Of a stretch of 64,000 bases of DNA, positions 1-11,046 are shown in pieces. Both the position numbers and the translations under genes were made by a program. Position 1 is the first letter of the stretch. The number at the start of each line of letters is the position of its first letter. The notes beneath the pieces were generated by a model, which did no database searches, was not told the DNA's origin, and was given only the letters and a program-made list of their open reading frames with translations. Source of the DNA: Glebionis coronaria (Eukaryota; Streptophyta; Magnoliopsida; Asterales; Asteraceae); NCBI GenBank assembly GCA_025667525.1, contig CM046875.1, forward strand, positions 204,596,271-204,660,270, given 5' to 3'.

Positions 1-230
1 ATGTCTCGTGCATCCCGATGCATAGTCGGCCAATAGTACCCTGTGCGTAAAGCTCGTACTACTACAGATCTGGGGCCTGCATGCATGCCACATGACCCTT
101 CATGTATTTCGCTAATCACGTAGCTAGCCTGGCGTGGCCCGACGCATCGTAACCATGGCTGTAGGAAGGAACGCTTGTACATGATACCTTCTCAAAGTTC
201 GAAGTGCTGTGACTTCCCTTTTATACGCCG
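1..230 (-). pseudogene. TatB integrase, N-terminal zinc-binding region (truncated by window edge)
   Basis: Minus-strand translation gives MYKRSFLQPWLRCVGP, then SEIHEGSCGMHAG, then GYYWPTMHRDA. This matches the Ty3 integrase HHCC zinc-binding N-terminus: the two histidines fall in EIHEG and MHAG, and the cysteines would lie beyond base 1. A TGA stop at 192-194 interrupts the frame just before the MYKRSF segment. Positions 195-286 are the linker from the additional RNase H and read in the same frame (ending at EEEGP near 303). The catalytic core is not in the window. Confidence 0.75.
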
Positions 231-286
231 AGCCGCTTTATCGTCGTCTGGAAGGGTTTCATCAGTTAGATAGCTGATGATCGGGG

Positions 287-764
287 TCATCCATGTAGGC
301 CCCTCTTCTTCAACTGTGGCTGCGACTTCCCCTCCTGTGATGGATTTTCCTTGAGTATTTCCACCAATACTTGCTTGGATAGATGGGCAAAGCTTCTAGA
401 CGCAATTTGGCTAAGAGCATCCGCCTTCTTGTTTTCACCTCTTGGTACCTGTTTAATAGAAAACTTCCCAAAATGGCTATGAGTGACTTGACCTTCTCCA
501 AGTATTGGATCATGTTGTCCTCCTTGGCTATGTAACCTCCCATGAAGTGATTCACGACAAGCCGCGAGTCCACGCGACAAGCCGTGAGTCCACGTAGGCC
601 TCAAGGTTGCGGACTCCCATCCTAGCGGCGATTTTTAAACCTGCAATCAATGCTTCGTATTTTGACTCATTGTTCGTGGCTGTGAACTCAAAACGCAAGG
701 CGTAGGTGAATTCCATTCCTTTCAGATTCGTGAGAATAAGGTCAGCTCTGATCCGTCCGTGCAC
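287..764 (-). pseudogene. TatB additional (archaeal-type) RNase H domain, frameshifted
   Basis: The fragment from 764 down carries ADLILTNLKGMEF, YALRFEFTATNNESKYEALI and YVDSRLV. The fragment at 573-310 continues with DSRLVVNHFMGGYIAKEDN and YLEKVKSLIAI. Together these are the second RNase H of Tat elements (family knowledge). The reading frame breaks at a roughly 20-bp tandem duplication at 550-595, where the DSRLV-coding segment occurs twice. This looks like a slippage mutation rather than a domain boundary. Confidence 0.8.
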
Positions 765-787
765 GAGGATCCGTCAGTAAACAAAAC

Positions 788-1567
788 CTATGGTTCCGCT
801 GGAATTTCCTCCTTTTGTACCACTGGTCCGTCCTCCTCGGGCTTCTCAATTAGGAAGTCTGCCAAGATTTGGCCTTTGACCGCTGTCGTTGGTCTATAGG
901 AGATCTTATGTTCTCCTAATAGAACGCTCCACTTCTGTAGCCTCCCGACCACATCTGGCTTAGAGATGATTTGTTTTATTGGTTGATCAGTGATAACCAC
1001 AATTGGGTGCTCCTGGAGGTACCGGCGTAAACTTTTTGTGGTGTATACCAACGATAAAACCAACTTCTCCATAGATGAATAGTTCAGCTTCGGTCCTTGC
1101 AATGCTCTGCTTATAAAGTAGACTGGAGTCTGGACTGAGTCTCGGTCGGTCATAAGGACTGCACTTATTTCTCCGTATATAGCGGATAGGTACATGATGA
1201 GCTCCTCCTTCGGTCGGGGTGCGACTAGCATAGGAAGAGCCGCGAGATGCTGTTTAAGCTGCCCAAAGGCTTCCTCTGCTTCTTTTGTCCAGCGGAAATC
1301 TCCTTTCTTTAAGCACTTATTGAGTGTTTTGAATAGAGGTAGTGATTTCTCCGCAGACTTCCATAAGAACCTTTTTAGCCCGGCCAGCTTTCCATTTAGC
1401 GATTGTACCTCCTTGAGTGTCCGAGGGGATGGTATATGTATCACCGCGTCCGCCTTCTCTGGACAAGGCTTGATGCCGTTTGGATTAATCATATACCCAA
1501 GGAACATCCCTTCGGTTGCCCCAAACGTGCACTTTTTTGGATTTAGTTTCATGTTGATTTTCCTCAA
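788..1567 (-). pseudogene. TatB RT connection and RNase H
   Basis: A 259-residue open stretch contains KKCTFGATEGMFLGYM (the end of the RT palm/thumb in Ty3 elements), RFLWKSAEKSLPLFKTLN, YGEISAVLMTD, PVYFISRALQGPKLNYSSME and GQILADFL, which are typical of the tethered RNase H. It is separated from the RT fragment upstream by a stop or frameshift near 1570-1580. In the second RNase H motif the usual acidic residue is not clear, so activity is doubtful even apart from the frameshifts. Confidence 0.85.
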
Positions 1568-1579
1568 CGTGTCAAACGT

Positions 1580-2130
1580 CTATTGTATATCACGGAGGAG
1601 TGCCTCCTCCGTATGACTCTCGATGACCAGATCGTCAACATAGATCTCAAGGTTGCGGCCTATCTGGGAGTCGAAAGCTTTATCAACAAGTCGCTGATAT
1701 GTAGCTCCGGTGTTCTTTAGTCCGAACGACATTTTTGTGTAAAAATACACGCCCTGACTGGTGTGGAACGCCGTCTTCTCCTCATCTTCCTTCGCCATCT
1801 GGATCTAATGTTATCCTTTGTATGCATCTGTTAACACTTTAAAGGGTATCCGCATAAGGATTCTACCTTCCAATCAATTTTTGGTAGCGGATAGCAGTCT
1901 TGCGGACAAGCTTTGTTCAAGTCTGTGAAATCCACGCACATGCGCCAACTCCCGTCATGCTTCTTGACCATGACTGGGTTAGATAACCACTCGTGGTAGT
2001 ATACCTCGCGTATAATTCTTGCGTCTACTAATTTTCGTACCTCATCCAGTATGACCTGGCTGCGTTTCGGTGCTTGACCACGCTTCTTTTGTTTAATAGG
2101 AGGATATCCCTGGCAAATTTGGAGTTTATT
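1580..2130 (-). pseudogene. TatB reverse transcriptase, fingers and palm
   Basis: The segment near 2100-1870 reads VRKLVDARIIREVYY, NPVMVKKHDGSWRMCVDFTD, LNKACPQDCYPLPKID. The next fragment (1798-1580) reads YTKMSFGLKNTGATYQRLVD and then IYVDDLVIES, placing the catalytic YVDD near 1631-1642. These are Ty3-type RT motifs in correct order. A frameshift between 1798 and about 1860 disrupts the stretch joining the two parts. Neighbouring protease and RNase H lie upstream and downstream, as in an ordinary Ty3 polyprotein. Confidence 0.85.
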
Positions 2131-2865
2131 TTCTCCTATTGAACGCGACACACCTGTCATGTGCTTGGGCTCCCATGCGAATATATCAAGGTTTGCTTTT
2201 AGGAGAGAGCACATGGCCCTCTTCCCATTATCCGATAGAGTTCCCCCTATGGCCACCTCTTGCTCCGGGTAGTCGGGGTGGATCACCACCTTCCAATTAG
2301 GGGGTGGTGATCCTTCCTTGATGGGAACAGGCTGGACTAGTGTTGTCACTGCGTGGCATTCAGATGTCGGCACGATTGAGTTATAAATTGTAACAATTCC
2401 CCCTTCTACTGGGAATTTAATCATACCATGAGCCGTGGATGGGACGGCCCATATGGCTAAGATCCCTGGTCTTCCGATAATACCATTATACGGGGAATGT
2501 GAACGTATCACCATAAAGTTCATCCACGCCGTGGTGGAATGTTCTTTATCCCCAATGGTCACCAGTAGGGGTAGCTGTCCTATTGCCAGATGGTATCGCC
2601 ACAGAAGCCAATGAGCGGCGACGTGGCCGGCACTAACTAGCTTTTTATCTCCGGTCGTAGCTGTACGAAATAGTGCTCGTAGAGAACTTCTTTCGATGAT
2701 CCCCACATACATACGACGAACGTTGTGTGTTCTAATGCTTACCTCGATTGTGAGAGGTGCATCGGCTACGTTGCTTGCCGTAATGGGAGGGAATGAGATT
2801 TCTCTGCCGCGTGAAAATTTTTGACTAATTTTCTGCTTTGTGCGGCGCTGCCAATATTGGATCAT
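2131..2865 (-). pseudogene. TatB aspartic protease and protease-RT linker, active-site frameshift
   Basis: The minus-strand frame begins with ISFPPITASNVADAPL and NVRRMYVG and later reads LPLLVTIGDKEHSTTAW and GIIGRPGILAIWAVPSTAHG, which is the Tat protease. The catalytic Asp-Gly-Gly/Ser-Ser segment should follow MYV. Around 2694-2712 the frame shifts. The bases for GSSKEVLYEHYF are still readable in the next frame, but the Asp codon is missing. A second shift restores the original frame further on. The protease is therefore inactive. Confidence 0.8.
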
Positions 2866-3874
2866 ATATATAGTCGAAGGCTTGTCCTTTTGGGATCCTT
2901 CTTATCGTGCTTTTTGTTATCCTTCTATTCTTCCAATCCTTGACCAAATGTTTGAGTTTGCCTGATTTGATCAGTGACTCAATTTGCTTCTTGAGCTGGA
3001 TGCATTCCTCCGTGTCGTGGCCCTTGTCGTTGTGGAATTCGCAAAAGCGATTTCCTTGACGGCGATCCACCAGAGACGTCATTGGGGAAGGCCTTGGGAA
3101 GTTCGCCCCTTTTGTCAACAAGATATCCCGGTAAGTCATCTTTAGAGGGGTGAATTTGTCATCCGACCGCCATCCTTTATTCTGACTCTTGTAGTCCGAG
3201 CCCCTTCCATTGCCTTGGTTGCTTTGGCCCCTGATTGACTCTTGGGTTGGTCGTTCGATCGATAGCTATGGTTTCCCTTTGTAGGATATGCCGCGGCTAC
3301 CGCAGTTTCTCCTTCTACAAAGTTTCTGACCTTTTCCATGAGGTCGTCATACTTCTCCGGTCGCTTGTCATTGAGGCGCCTAATTAATTCCTTGTCCGTT
3401 ATGGCATGCATGTAATCAGAAATTTTTAGGAGCTCTGGCATCGTTTTTGTGCTCGTGCACTTGTCATTGAAATGTTCCGTGAAGTCATCCGTAGATTCTC
3501 CAAGCCGTTGCTTGATGGTTGCTAATGAGACCGGATCCCTATTATACTTCTTTCGCTGAGTATAATTGTTTTTGAACGCAATGCGTAGCTCACGGAAGCT
3601 ATCAATGCTTCAGGGGGAAGCCCCTCAAACCAATCACGGGCATTGCCAATTAAGTTCGAATTGAACATCTGGTACCATATAGGCATGGGCCATCGTTCGA
3701 TCTTTGCCTGCGTGTCAAATATCTTTAGCTGATAATCCGAATCACCAGACCCATCATAGGTTTTGACGCATGTCGGCATACGGTGCTTCTTGTCCTCGGA
3801 GTAATTCCGTATGCGGAGGGTGAAGGGATCTTCCCTACTACCACACCATGGGCGGAAGAGATCTTCCCCTTCCA
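2825..3874 (-). pseudogene. TatB gag, C-terminal half with zinc knuckle
   Basis: From 3874 down, fragments in more than one frame read MPTCVKTYDGSGDSDY, WPMPIWYQMFNSNLIGNARD and WFEGLPPEALIA (Ty3 gag core). Next come KISDYMHAITDKELIRRL and KPEKYDDL-like sequence, and then CEFHNDKGHDTEEC (C-x3-H knuckle of Tat gag) and LKKQIESLIKSGKLKHLV. A break near 3600 and another near 3140 disrupt the frame. The upstream half of the gene lies at 25414-26231, on the other side of CopA. Confidence 0.85.
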
Positions 3875-3879
3875 CCTCA

Positions 3880-4200
3880 TGTAGAAATGTAAATCTTGCT
3901 TATGTTTTTAAAGAGAGAAAGAGATAGAGAGATGATGGATTACACACAATTCTAGAGAGAGAAACAAGAGTGAACTATGAGAAAAAATGAATAACCACAC
4001 ACCCTCTCCATCTAAGGAGAGGGTTTATATACCCAAGCCTTGTAATGGGCTTGGGCTTACATGTTAGGGCCGGCCTACACAAGTTGTAGGCTAGGCTTGG
4101 ACTTGTTTGTTAAATAACGATGTCTAGACTACGAGCTACTACTTAGTATATTGTCGGAGTGACCGAATCTTCCTAAATACGTAAAAACGTATTTCTAACA
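3880..4200 (-). repeat. CopA 3' LTR
   Basis: TG...CA repeat, 321 bp, matching 25088-25408. On the minus strand a TATA box (GTATATAAAC, 4024-4033) is followed within a few bases by a perfect 8-bp inverted repeat (CCCTCTCC / GGAGAGGG, 4002-4009 and 4016-4023). Two direct TGGGCT motifs lie just upstream of the TATA at 4046-4057. The polypurine tract AGGGGGAGA lies immediately upstream on the minus strand (plus 4201-4210). Confidence 0.93.
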
Positions 4201-7055
4201 ATCTCCCCCTAAGGTAGGTCACTCCAAACAAGGGTGTTAACCTAGTTACAATAATAAAATAAACCTAGCATACTATGCTTGTCTTGAGCTCGTAGTCTTC
4301 GTCTTTCTTTTCTTTTTCTTTTCTGGTGAACATGTTGTGATCTTTGATATCAATCTTGAGCATTAATCTCTTGCCTTGATCTTGTGCATCCATCACTTGT
4401 GATCTTCGCCTCTTCGTGACGCCATGTCCCACATACTTATACCTTCGTAATTCTTGAAAGCTTTAGAGTTCGATACAGCGGAAGACTTAACTTTTAGGCT
4501 TTCTTGAATTAGATGAGATATTAAGTGCATAAAGTATAAGCATGCGGGGACGACTTCTTCTTGGATTCCGCAACGCCACCGTCTTCAAATGCCGCAACAT
4601 AAGTAGACACGAACGAAATGGCTTTGAACATTTCATTCTAAATCGGTAGCATTTTACCTCCGGTCGGTGAAGACCGTTGGACGATATTAGATATCGTACC
4701 CGTGACGGATAGTTTCAGTTAAGTAACTTCCTGACAGGATTTCGCGGGTAAACCCGTTCTCTTTATTCGACCGTCCAAAGCTGACTGCGAACATAAAGAG
4801 TGAATCATTTGGATAATAATATCCGCATGATTTGAAGCCGTCAATTCATGTTCCTGGAACAAGTGAAATTCAATTAAGAACCGCACCATCGTTGCTTTCC
4901 AGTTGTCACGAGCTTGATTCTTATAGAATCTTGCAAGTTGCCTACCAAGTGCTGTTTGATGTTAACACTAGAAGGATTTCCACTCATCACTGTGAACAGT
5001 AAGGTATCACTCTGAGTGTTCTGGCAAGATCACTAAGATATTGCGTAGAGGCCTGGAACGTGTTTAAATTCAGTTAAGAATTAAACAGCTGTTGCTTTTC
5101 AGTTATCACAAGTTTGATTCATAAAGAATCGCACAAGTCACCTACCATGAGCTTTTTCATATTCGCTCAAGAAGGATTTCCATCTTAATTGTAAATACTT
5201 TCGTATTACTCGGATGTTCAGGCAAGATCATGAAGATTTTGCGTAGGACTCTTAAAATCTTTCTTACTTTTCATAGTGTATGAAGAAGCAAGGAATTATG
5301 AAAGTGTGTCCTAATGAGATATTTGATGATCTCAAATGGCTCTAGACTCGATCGTGCATTTTGGATTTTAGTGATCGGAGGCTGGAGATGAGTGCCACCT
5401 TTTCAATACCAATTTATTCGGAGTGAATAAATCAATAGATAATGTGTTGTCTCCGTGTGATTAAAACAAATACCTTTTGAGAGATATCTGAGTTAGCTGG
5501 GATGGGTTGTGCATTGCATCACTGGGTCCATGATGTCTATCTTCAATATCGAGCATCATTAAAATGCTCTCAATAGCATATGTGTTGACCCGGTTTCTGC
5601 CTAATGTTGTAAGGAGGGCTTCTTTCTTTACACCCTTTATCTTTACAACTCTTTTTCATTGTTCAACCCCTTCAATGCTTACCAGTACGTCATAACTAGC
5701 ACCTTGTTGTGATTGTTCCAGTGCTAACTTAAGTACTTGGTCTGCATTCAGCTACGCTCACAATCTTTCTCCATCTTTCCTAAGGACTACTATTTTTAGC
5801 TATGGAATGTCCTTGGGAAGATTCTTCTGGTTCTAGAAGAATCATTGGACTTAACCTATCCTACCACCCTTATCTCACCACAATCTTCATCGTCGTGAAA
5901 TAAATAGGTTTTGGGTAAGTATATGTCACCATGAAAATCTATTTTGATATGCAAATCCGTTTTGCTCCCCCTTAACATATGCCACGATATTCGAAAACAT
6001 TTCGCATATGTCGGGATGAGCCAACACATTAAGTCAAACTATTTGTGATAATATCCCATATTAAATCACATTTTCTCCCCCATATTAAAAATATTAACCC
6101 AATCGATGTTTTTAATATCCATTGATTTAATGAAGTTTTAACAAAGGTTTTGGGAAGAAAAATGCAAGTCCATTTTATCTTCATGATATCAAACGCATGA
6201 GATATGATACCGATTTGTAACATGATCACATATTCACCATATTAGAAAAGAATTGACAAGGTTGGACCTGATAGATGAGAACATCATATGATAAGATCAA
6301 ATGGTTCTTGTCAGTATATGTTGGTCGCCTCGTCACGTCTGAAGTCATCTCTTGACACCTCGTGTACGATTGGTATTGTTGTCTTGACACCAACTTGTGA
6401 ACTTGGCACGTTCGACATCGAAGATTCTGAATGCTTGACAATTTCTCCCCCTCAATTTTTGACCCATGTTCTATTGAAAGAGCTGTAGTCGTCGGTTGAG
6501 TAGTCGCATCGTCGAGTATGTAGATACCAATTGTAGATTTCTATGGTTGTAGATATGATAGCTTCATAAAAACAAGACTTCTCTTGTTTTAACAAATAAA
6601 TGCACTGAAACGTACATAGATTTGTGTGAGACCAAGTTATAAAGTAAACTTGATCCCTTACAAGGTTTTAAAGTAAACCTTGCCCGAGAAAATGAATTCC
6701 CGTTGTTAGCCAAAGCTTTCATAAGAAATACTTGACTTTAATGTGAAAACCGGGTTGTAGTCTGAAATAACTACAAGCCATTTAGGCATGTTTTATGAAA
6801 TATTTACAACTTTTGTACGAACTCTATTTATGGCGCCGTGTCAATATTAATCAACATTTCTAAGGCCGTAAATATTATCGTACCAAAAGACATGCCTTTG
6901 AAAAATAAAGTAAAAATATTTTCAGATTTTTCTAGATTTTTCAATTTTTATGGTTTTTATATGGTTTTATATTTTTGTATTTTACTTTTGTGGATAAAGA
7001 TATAAACAATATATACAAATGATCACCAAGGATACAGAGAATAGTTTTACCACCA
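4201..7055 (-). other. CopA 3' non-coding region between RNase H and 3' LTR
   Basis: About 2.85 kb with no convincing coding sequence; only short chance frames are present. It starts (minus sense) right after the RNase H stop and ends at the PPT beside 4200. It contains an imperfect tandem duplication (4861-5260) and an AT-rich, T-tract-rich stretch at 6900-7010. I see no env-like ORF. The length is unusual, because most Copia elements have only a short spacer here. Confidence 0.7.
4861..5260. repeat. Imperfect tandem duplication of about 195 bp
   Basis: The block from about 4861-5055 recurs, diverged, at about 5061-5260. Shared landmarks in order are ATTCA(A/G)TTAAGAA, GTTGCTTT(C/T)CAGTT, CA(A/C)(A/G)AG(C/T)TTGATTC, CACC/TACC(A), GAAGGATTTCCA, CAAGATCA and TTGCGTAG. 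The divergence suggests an old duplication inherited by the element rather than a recent slip. Confidence 0.65.
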
Positions 7056-7862
7056 CTATTCTTTCGCTTCATCTGCTAGTTCCTTTAGAGTCTCAGGCGA
7101 GAAAGTTCTCATTCCTAGCTTGTCGGCCAGAAATTCAATTCGAGCTCGATCTAAAGCCTTCGTGAAAATATCCGCCAATTGATACTCAGATCGGACAAAG
7201 TAAAGCTCGATTACTCCATTTTCCACTTTCTCCTTGATGAAATGGTAGCGAATGTCAATATGCTTCGACCGGGAGAATTGAACGTTGTTGCAGCATAAAG
7301 CAATTGCACTCTTGTTGTCACAGTACATCGGAATCTTGTTGAAACCTAGACCATAGTCGGTTAATTGCGATCTCATCCAAAGAATTTGAGCACAGCAACT
7401 GGACATAGCTATGTATTCTGCTTCCGTACTTGAAATTGCAGCGCTTTTCTGCCTTTTCGATGTCCAACTGATTAATCGATCTCCTAGTAGTTGCAATGTT
7501 CCACTCGTGCTACGCCTTGTATCTTGACAACCCACGTGATCCGCATCTGCATATGCCATTAGTGCAATAGAAGAGTCCTTTGAATACCAAAGTCCCCGAT
7601 TAATGGTTCCTTTAAGATATCGGAAGATCCTTTTAACAGTAGCTAAGTGTAACTCAGTAGGCCTAGTTTGATACCTAGCAGACATACATATAGCAAACTG
7701 AAGATCAGGTCGACTGGCTGTGATATACAGAAGAGTACCTATCATTCCATGATAAAGTGTCGGATCAACGGCAACTCCATGTGGACCTGCATCAAGCTTA
7801 GATTTTTCCACCATTGGAGTGTCCACGGGGTCGCAAGATTCCATCTTATATTTCTTAAGCAA
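7056..7862 (-). pseudogene. CopA RNase H
   Basis: A 268-residue stretch with Copia RNase H landmarks in order: [84 protein letters not shown], and the terminal ADIFTKAL. The stop at 7056 ends the polyprotein. The domain is continuous here, but a TAA near 7882 separates it from RT in the same frame (GIFIN then stop then [12 protein letters not shown]), consistent with a CAA codon mutated to TAA. Confidence 0.9.
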
Positions 7863-8657
7863 TTCAAGGGCATACTTGGATTAATTAATAAAGATGCCTC
7901 TGGGACTCTGAGATATCTGAAGACCTAAGAAGAATGATACCTTGCCCATCATTGACATCTTAAACTTGGAAGACATGAGTGTCCCAAACTCATCCGATAA
8001 TGTTTGGGTCGAGGCTGCAAATATAATATCATCAACATATATTTGTACCATAATCATATCTTTACCTCATTTCTGAATGAACAACGTGGGATCCACCTTG
8101 CCTTTAGTGAAGCCTTGCGTAATGAGGAATTGTGACAATAGATCATACCATGCGTGTGGAGCTTGCTTCAACCCATAGAGAGCCTTCTTAAGCTTGTACA
8201 CATGATTAGGATAACTAGGATTCACAAAACCATCCGGCTGTTGAACATAGACCTCTTCCTTGATTTCAACATTAAGAAATGCCGCCTTCACATCCATTTG
8301 ATAGACGATCATATTCATGTGGGCTACATAAGCAAGGAATAGTCTAATAGCTTCCAAACGGGCAACAGGTGCAAAGGATTCCATAAAGTCGATGCCCAAT
8401 AATTGCTTGTATCCACGAGCTACTAGTCGAGCTTTGTTCTTCAATATTCCGCCTAACTCATCGAGTTTCACCTTGTAAACCCATTTCAGTGTGAGTAACT
8501 GCTCTTGATCCGGGCATGGGACAAGTTCCCGTACTTCAAGACGTATAAATTCATTAAGTTCTTCTTGCATAGCTTCTATCCAACATGATTGAGTAAAAGC
8601 TTGTTGCCATGTCTTAGGTTCAACTTCAGTGAGAAAAGCATCAAAGTGATAAAACAT
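7863..8657 (-). pseudogene. CopA reverse transcriptase
   Basis: Copia RT motifs are present: [93 protein letters not shown], then a TGA stop after TLFIQK near 8067, and IYVDDIIFAAS with the catalytic YVDD at 8028-8039. The stop fits a CGA to TGA change. All catalytic residues that I can see are kept, so the domain has decayed mainly by nonsense mutation. Confidence 0.9.
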
Positions 8658-9596
8658 TACACTTTCTTGTAACTGACTTCGTGTGGATACCGGATGATTA
8701 GGTTCACCAATAATAGAATCTATAGGATGATCCTTTGTTCACTTGTTGTCATGTTCACGAATCCGTGGATTGGAGTAAACTGTAGAAGGAGCTTCCTCTG
8801 AGGTGGATGACCTGACTTGATTAGGGTCGGGAATTGGTACTCCAAAGAATGGAAGTTCACGCATTTGAGCGAATTCCAAATCGTGATCATCATCATCCTC
8901 TTCATCATCAATAGGCATGACATGGGTAGTTGGTTCGGGTGTTGGTTGAGAATTACTCGTTGATGGTATATCTTGACCAATTGTAGGTGCAGACGTATCT
9001 AATTGTGCTTCGGTTGCTAGAGCGACAACTTCGGTTACCGGAGCTATTACCTCAGGTTCTGATGCAACAATACTTGGAGGAGTAAAGAATTCATCAAAGA
9101 ACGGTTGAAACAACGTATCCCATTACTTCCTAGTAGGTGGTGTAAATGATGATGAAGAAGGGTTGTTTGGGACAAGACCAGAACTAATATTACTGGGTCC
9201 CATTTCATGAAGTGCGGGTACATAGCTGCTTTGCTCAGAAGTCATAGCTGTCAGCTCATCAAAATCAACATTCATAGTTTCGAGGATCTTGCGAGAGTTA
9301 TGGTTGTAGATTCGGTATGCCTTCTTTGCGGGTGCGTAACCAATGAAAATACCAATATCTGCCTTTGGTTGAAGTTTTCCCAAATTGTCACCATCATTAT
9401 TTGGATAGCAAAGAGAACCAAATACATGAAGATATGATAAATCTGGTACTTTACCATGGAGAAGCTCATAAGGTGTTTTACCATGGCGTTTACGAATTAG
9501 TGACCGGTTTTGGGTGTACACTGCTGTAGATACTGCTTCTACCCATAAAAAAAATGGAGCCTTTGCGTAAATTAACATCGTTCGAGCAGCATCCAT
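8658..9596 (-). pseudogene. CopA integrase C-terminal part and integrase-RT linker
   Basis: The sequence reads AARTMLIYAKAPFFLW, EAVSTAVYTQNRSL, HGKTPYELLHGKVPDLSYLH, VFGSLCYPNNDGDNLGKL and KADIGIFIGYAPAKKAYRIY, which is the standard Copia integrase end. A variable acidic linker follows (EEDDDDHDLEF). In-frame stops interrupt it after PPTRK (near 9124) and after REHDNK (near 8739). The last catalytic Glu lies just upstream, in NGVVER near 9610, where the next codon is TGA instead of the expected CGA. Confidence 0.85.
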
Positions 9597-9655
9597 AAGT
9601 GTGCGATTTCACCTTTCAACGACACCGTTTTGTTGTGGAGTACGTGCAACTGATG

Positions 9656-10522
9656 TTATTGAGATATGCCAAATTCTTCATAATAATCACGCAAGATTTG
9701 ATTCACAAATTCGGTTCCATTATCTGTACGAATGCGTCGGACAGTAGTGTTGAGACGCACTTGAATCATCTTAAGAAATCCGATGATGAATTTAGGTGCC
9801 TCATTTTTTGCTTTAAGAAATTTCACCCATGTAAACTGAGAGTAATCATCGACAATGACGAGGATGTACTTTTTGCCACTAAGACTTTCAACACGCATTG
9901 GCCCACAAAGATCCATATGCAACAGATAAAGTTTCTCTTGGTTGGTGTCTTCAGTCTTGGGTTTGTATGACTTCTTAGTGCTTTTCCCTATTGTACACGC
10001 GGAACACAAATGATCCTTGTGAAATGAAAGTTTAGGAAGACAACGAACAAGTTCGCTTTTCGCCAAATGATTAATAGCGTCAATGTTAAGATGAGATAAC
10101 CGTCGATGCCATAACCATGACTTAGTCTTTGATGCTTTGGAGAGAAGACATACGGGAGAAGCGGCCATCATGTCTTGTAGAGACAAAGTATACAAATTAT
10201 TCCCTCGAGTACCTTTCAATAAATCAACCCCTTCCAAATTACGAATGAAGCGGGTATGCTCTCGAAAAGCAACTTCTAGGTTTGCATCACAAAATTGTCC
10301 CACAGAAAATAAGTTGTGACCGAGACCTTCCACATAATACACTCTCGAAATTATAACATTCCCAATATGATATTCATCGTAACCCATTATCTTTGCAATA
10401 TGATCATTACCAAATCGAACCGTACCAAGAAACTTGCTGACGAAATTTTTGAGCTGAGAGCGATCTCCGGTCATATGCTTGGAGCAACCAGAGTCCAAAT
10501 ACCAGAGAACAATTTGGACCAC
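9656..10522 (-). pseudogene. CopA protease, GAG-pre-integrase and integrase core
   Basis: This open stretch of 288 residues starts in the protease, with active-site LDSGCSKHMTGD (Asp near residue 10). It then shows the integrase zinc-binding region (HRRLSH, residues 139-144; CSACTIGK, Cys 173 and 176) and two residues of the catalytic triad (HMDLCGPM, Asp near 204; RTDNGTEF, Asp near 267). A frameshift near 9655 separates it from the Glu-bearing segment. A second frameshift near 10500 separates it from the upstream Cys/His segment, which runs on in another frame to 10471. Confidence 0.9.
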
Positions 10523-11046
10523 CTGTTTTCAATAACAACAGTAGACAATGCATTGGAAACTATTGGTTCTGGAGTGTTAGCAGATAAAGATATAGAATTA
10601 TCAGAATTGCTAACATTTTTGAGACCCTTAGATTTCCTGTGTTTTCTAATGTGAGTTTTAGCACTAACAGGTTTTACTGTTCCAACTTTCTTAGGTTTTG
10701 GATTATTCGCGGGCACTACAGTGGGAGTAGACCTATTTAAAGGGCACTTGGTTCCTACAGTAGTGTCGGTGTTCCTAGTTAAAGGACTCGCTTGTGTTTT
10801 GGTAGCCTTGGTACTCCTAGTTAAAGGGCACGCTTTCTTCGCTTTAGTGGGAGTGATCCTATTCAAATGGCACATATTTCCTACTATAGTGAAAGTTCTA
10901 CCAGTGGGGCGCCACATCCAACCAACTTGGGTTAACACTTTCCCAGTCGGTTTCCATTCTAATCTATTTTTCCGGGCATACATCTCATTCACATGGTCAA
11001 TATGGCAAGAATCATGACGACTAGAAAACATACATTCATTGCAATT
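10471..11046 (-). pseudogene. CopA Cys/His segment with repeated CPLxRxT peptides
   Basis: Minus-strand frame 11031-10471. Just after a stop following NSNLKC, the sequence reads NCNECMFSSRHDSCHIDH, a C-x2-C...C-H arrangement that resembles a zinc-binding motif. Then come four variants of one peptide: MCHLNRIT, ACPLTRST, ASPLTRNT and KCPLNRST, spaced about 12-17 residues apart. The function is unknown to me. I recall similar repeats from Asteraceae Copia polyproteins. The segment links the coiled-coil region to the protease. Confidence 0.7.

Noticed and set aside
8739..8980. Second frame overlapping the CopA integrase-RT linker
   Set aside because: Shadow of the acidic linker in another frame.
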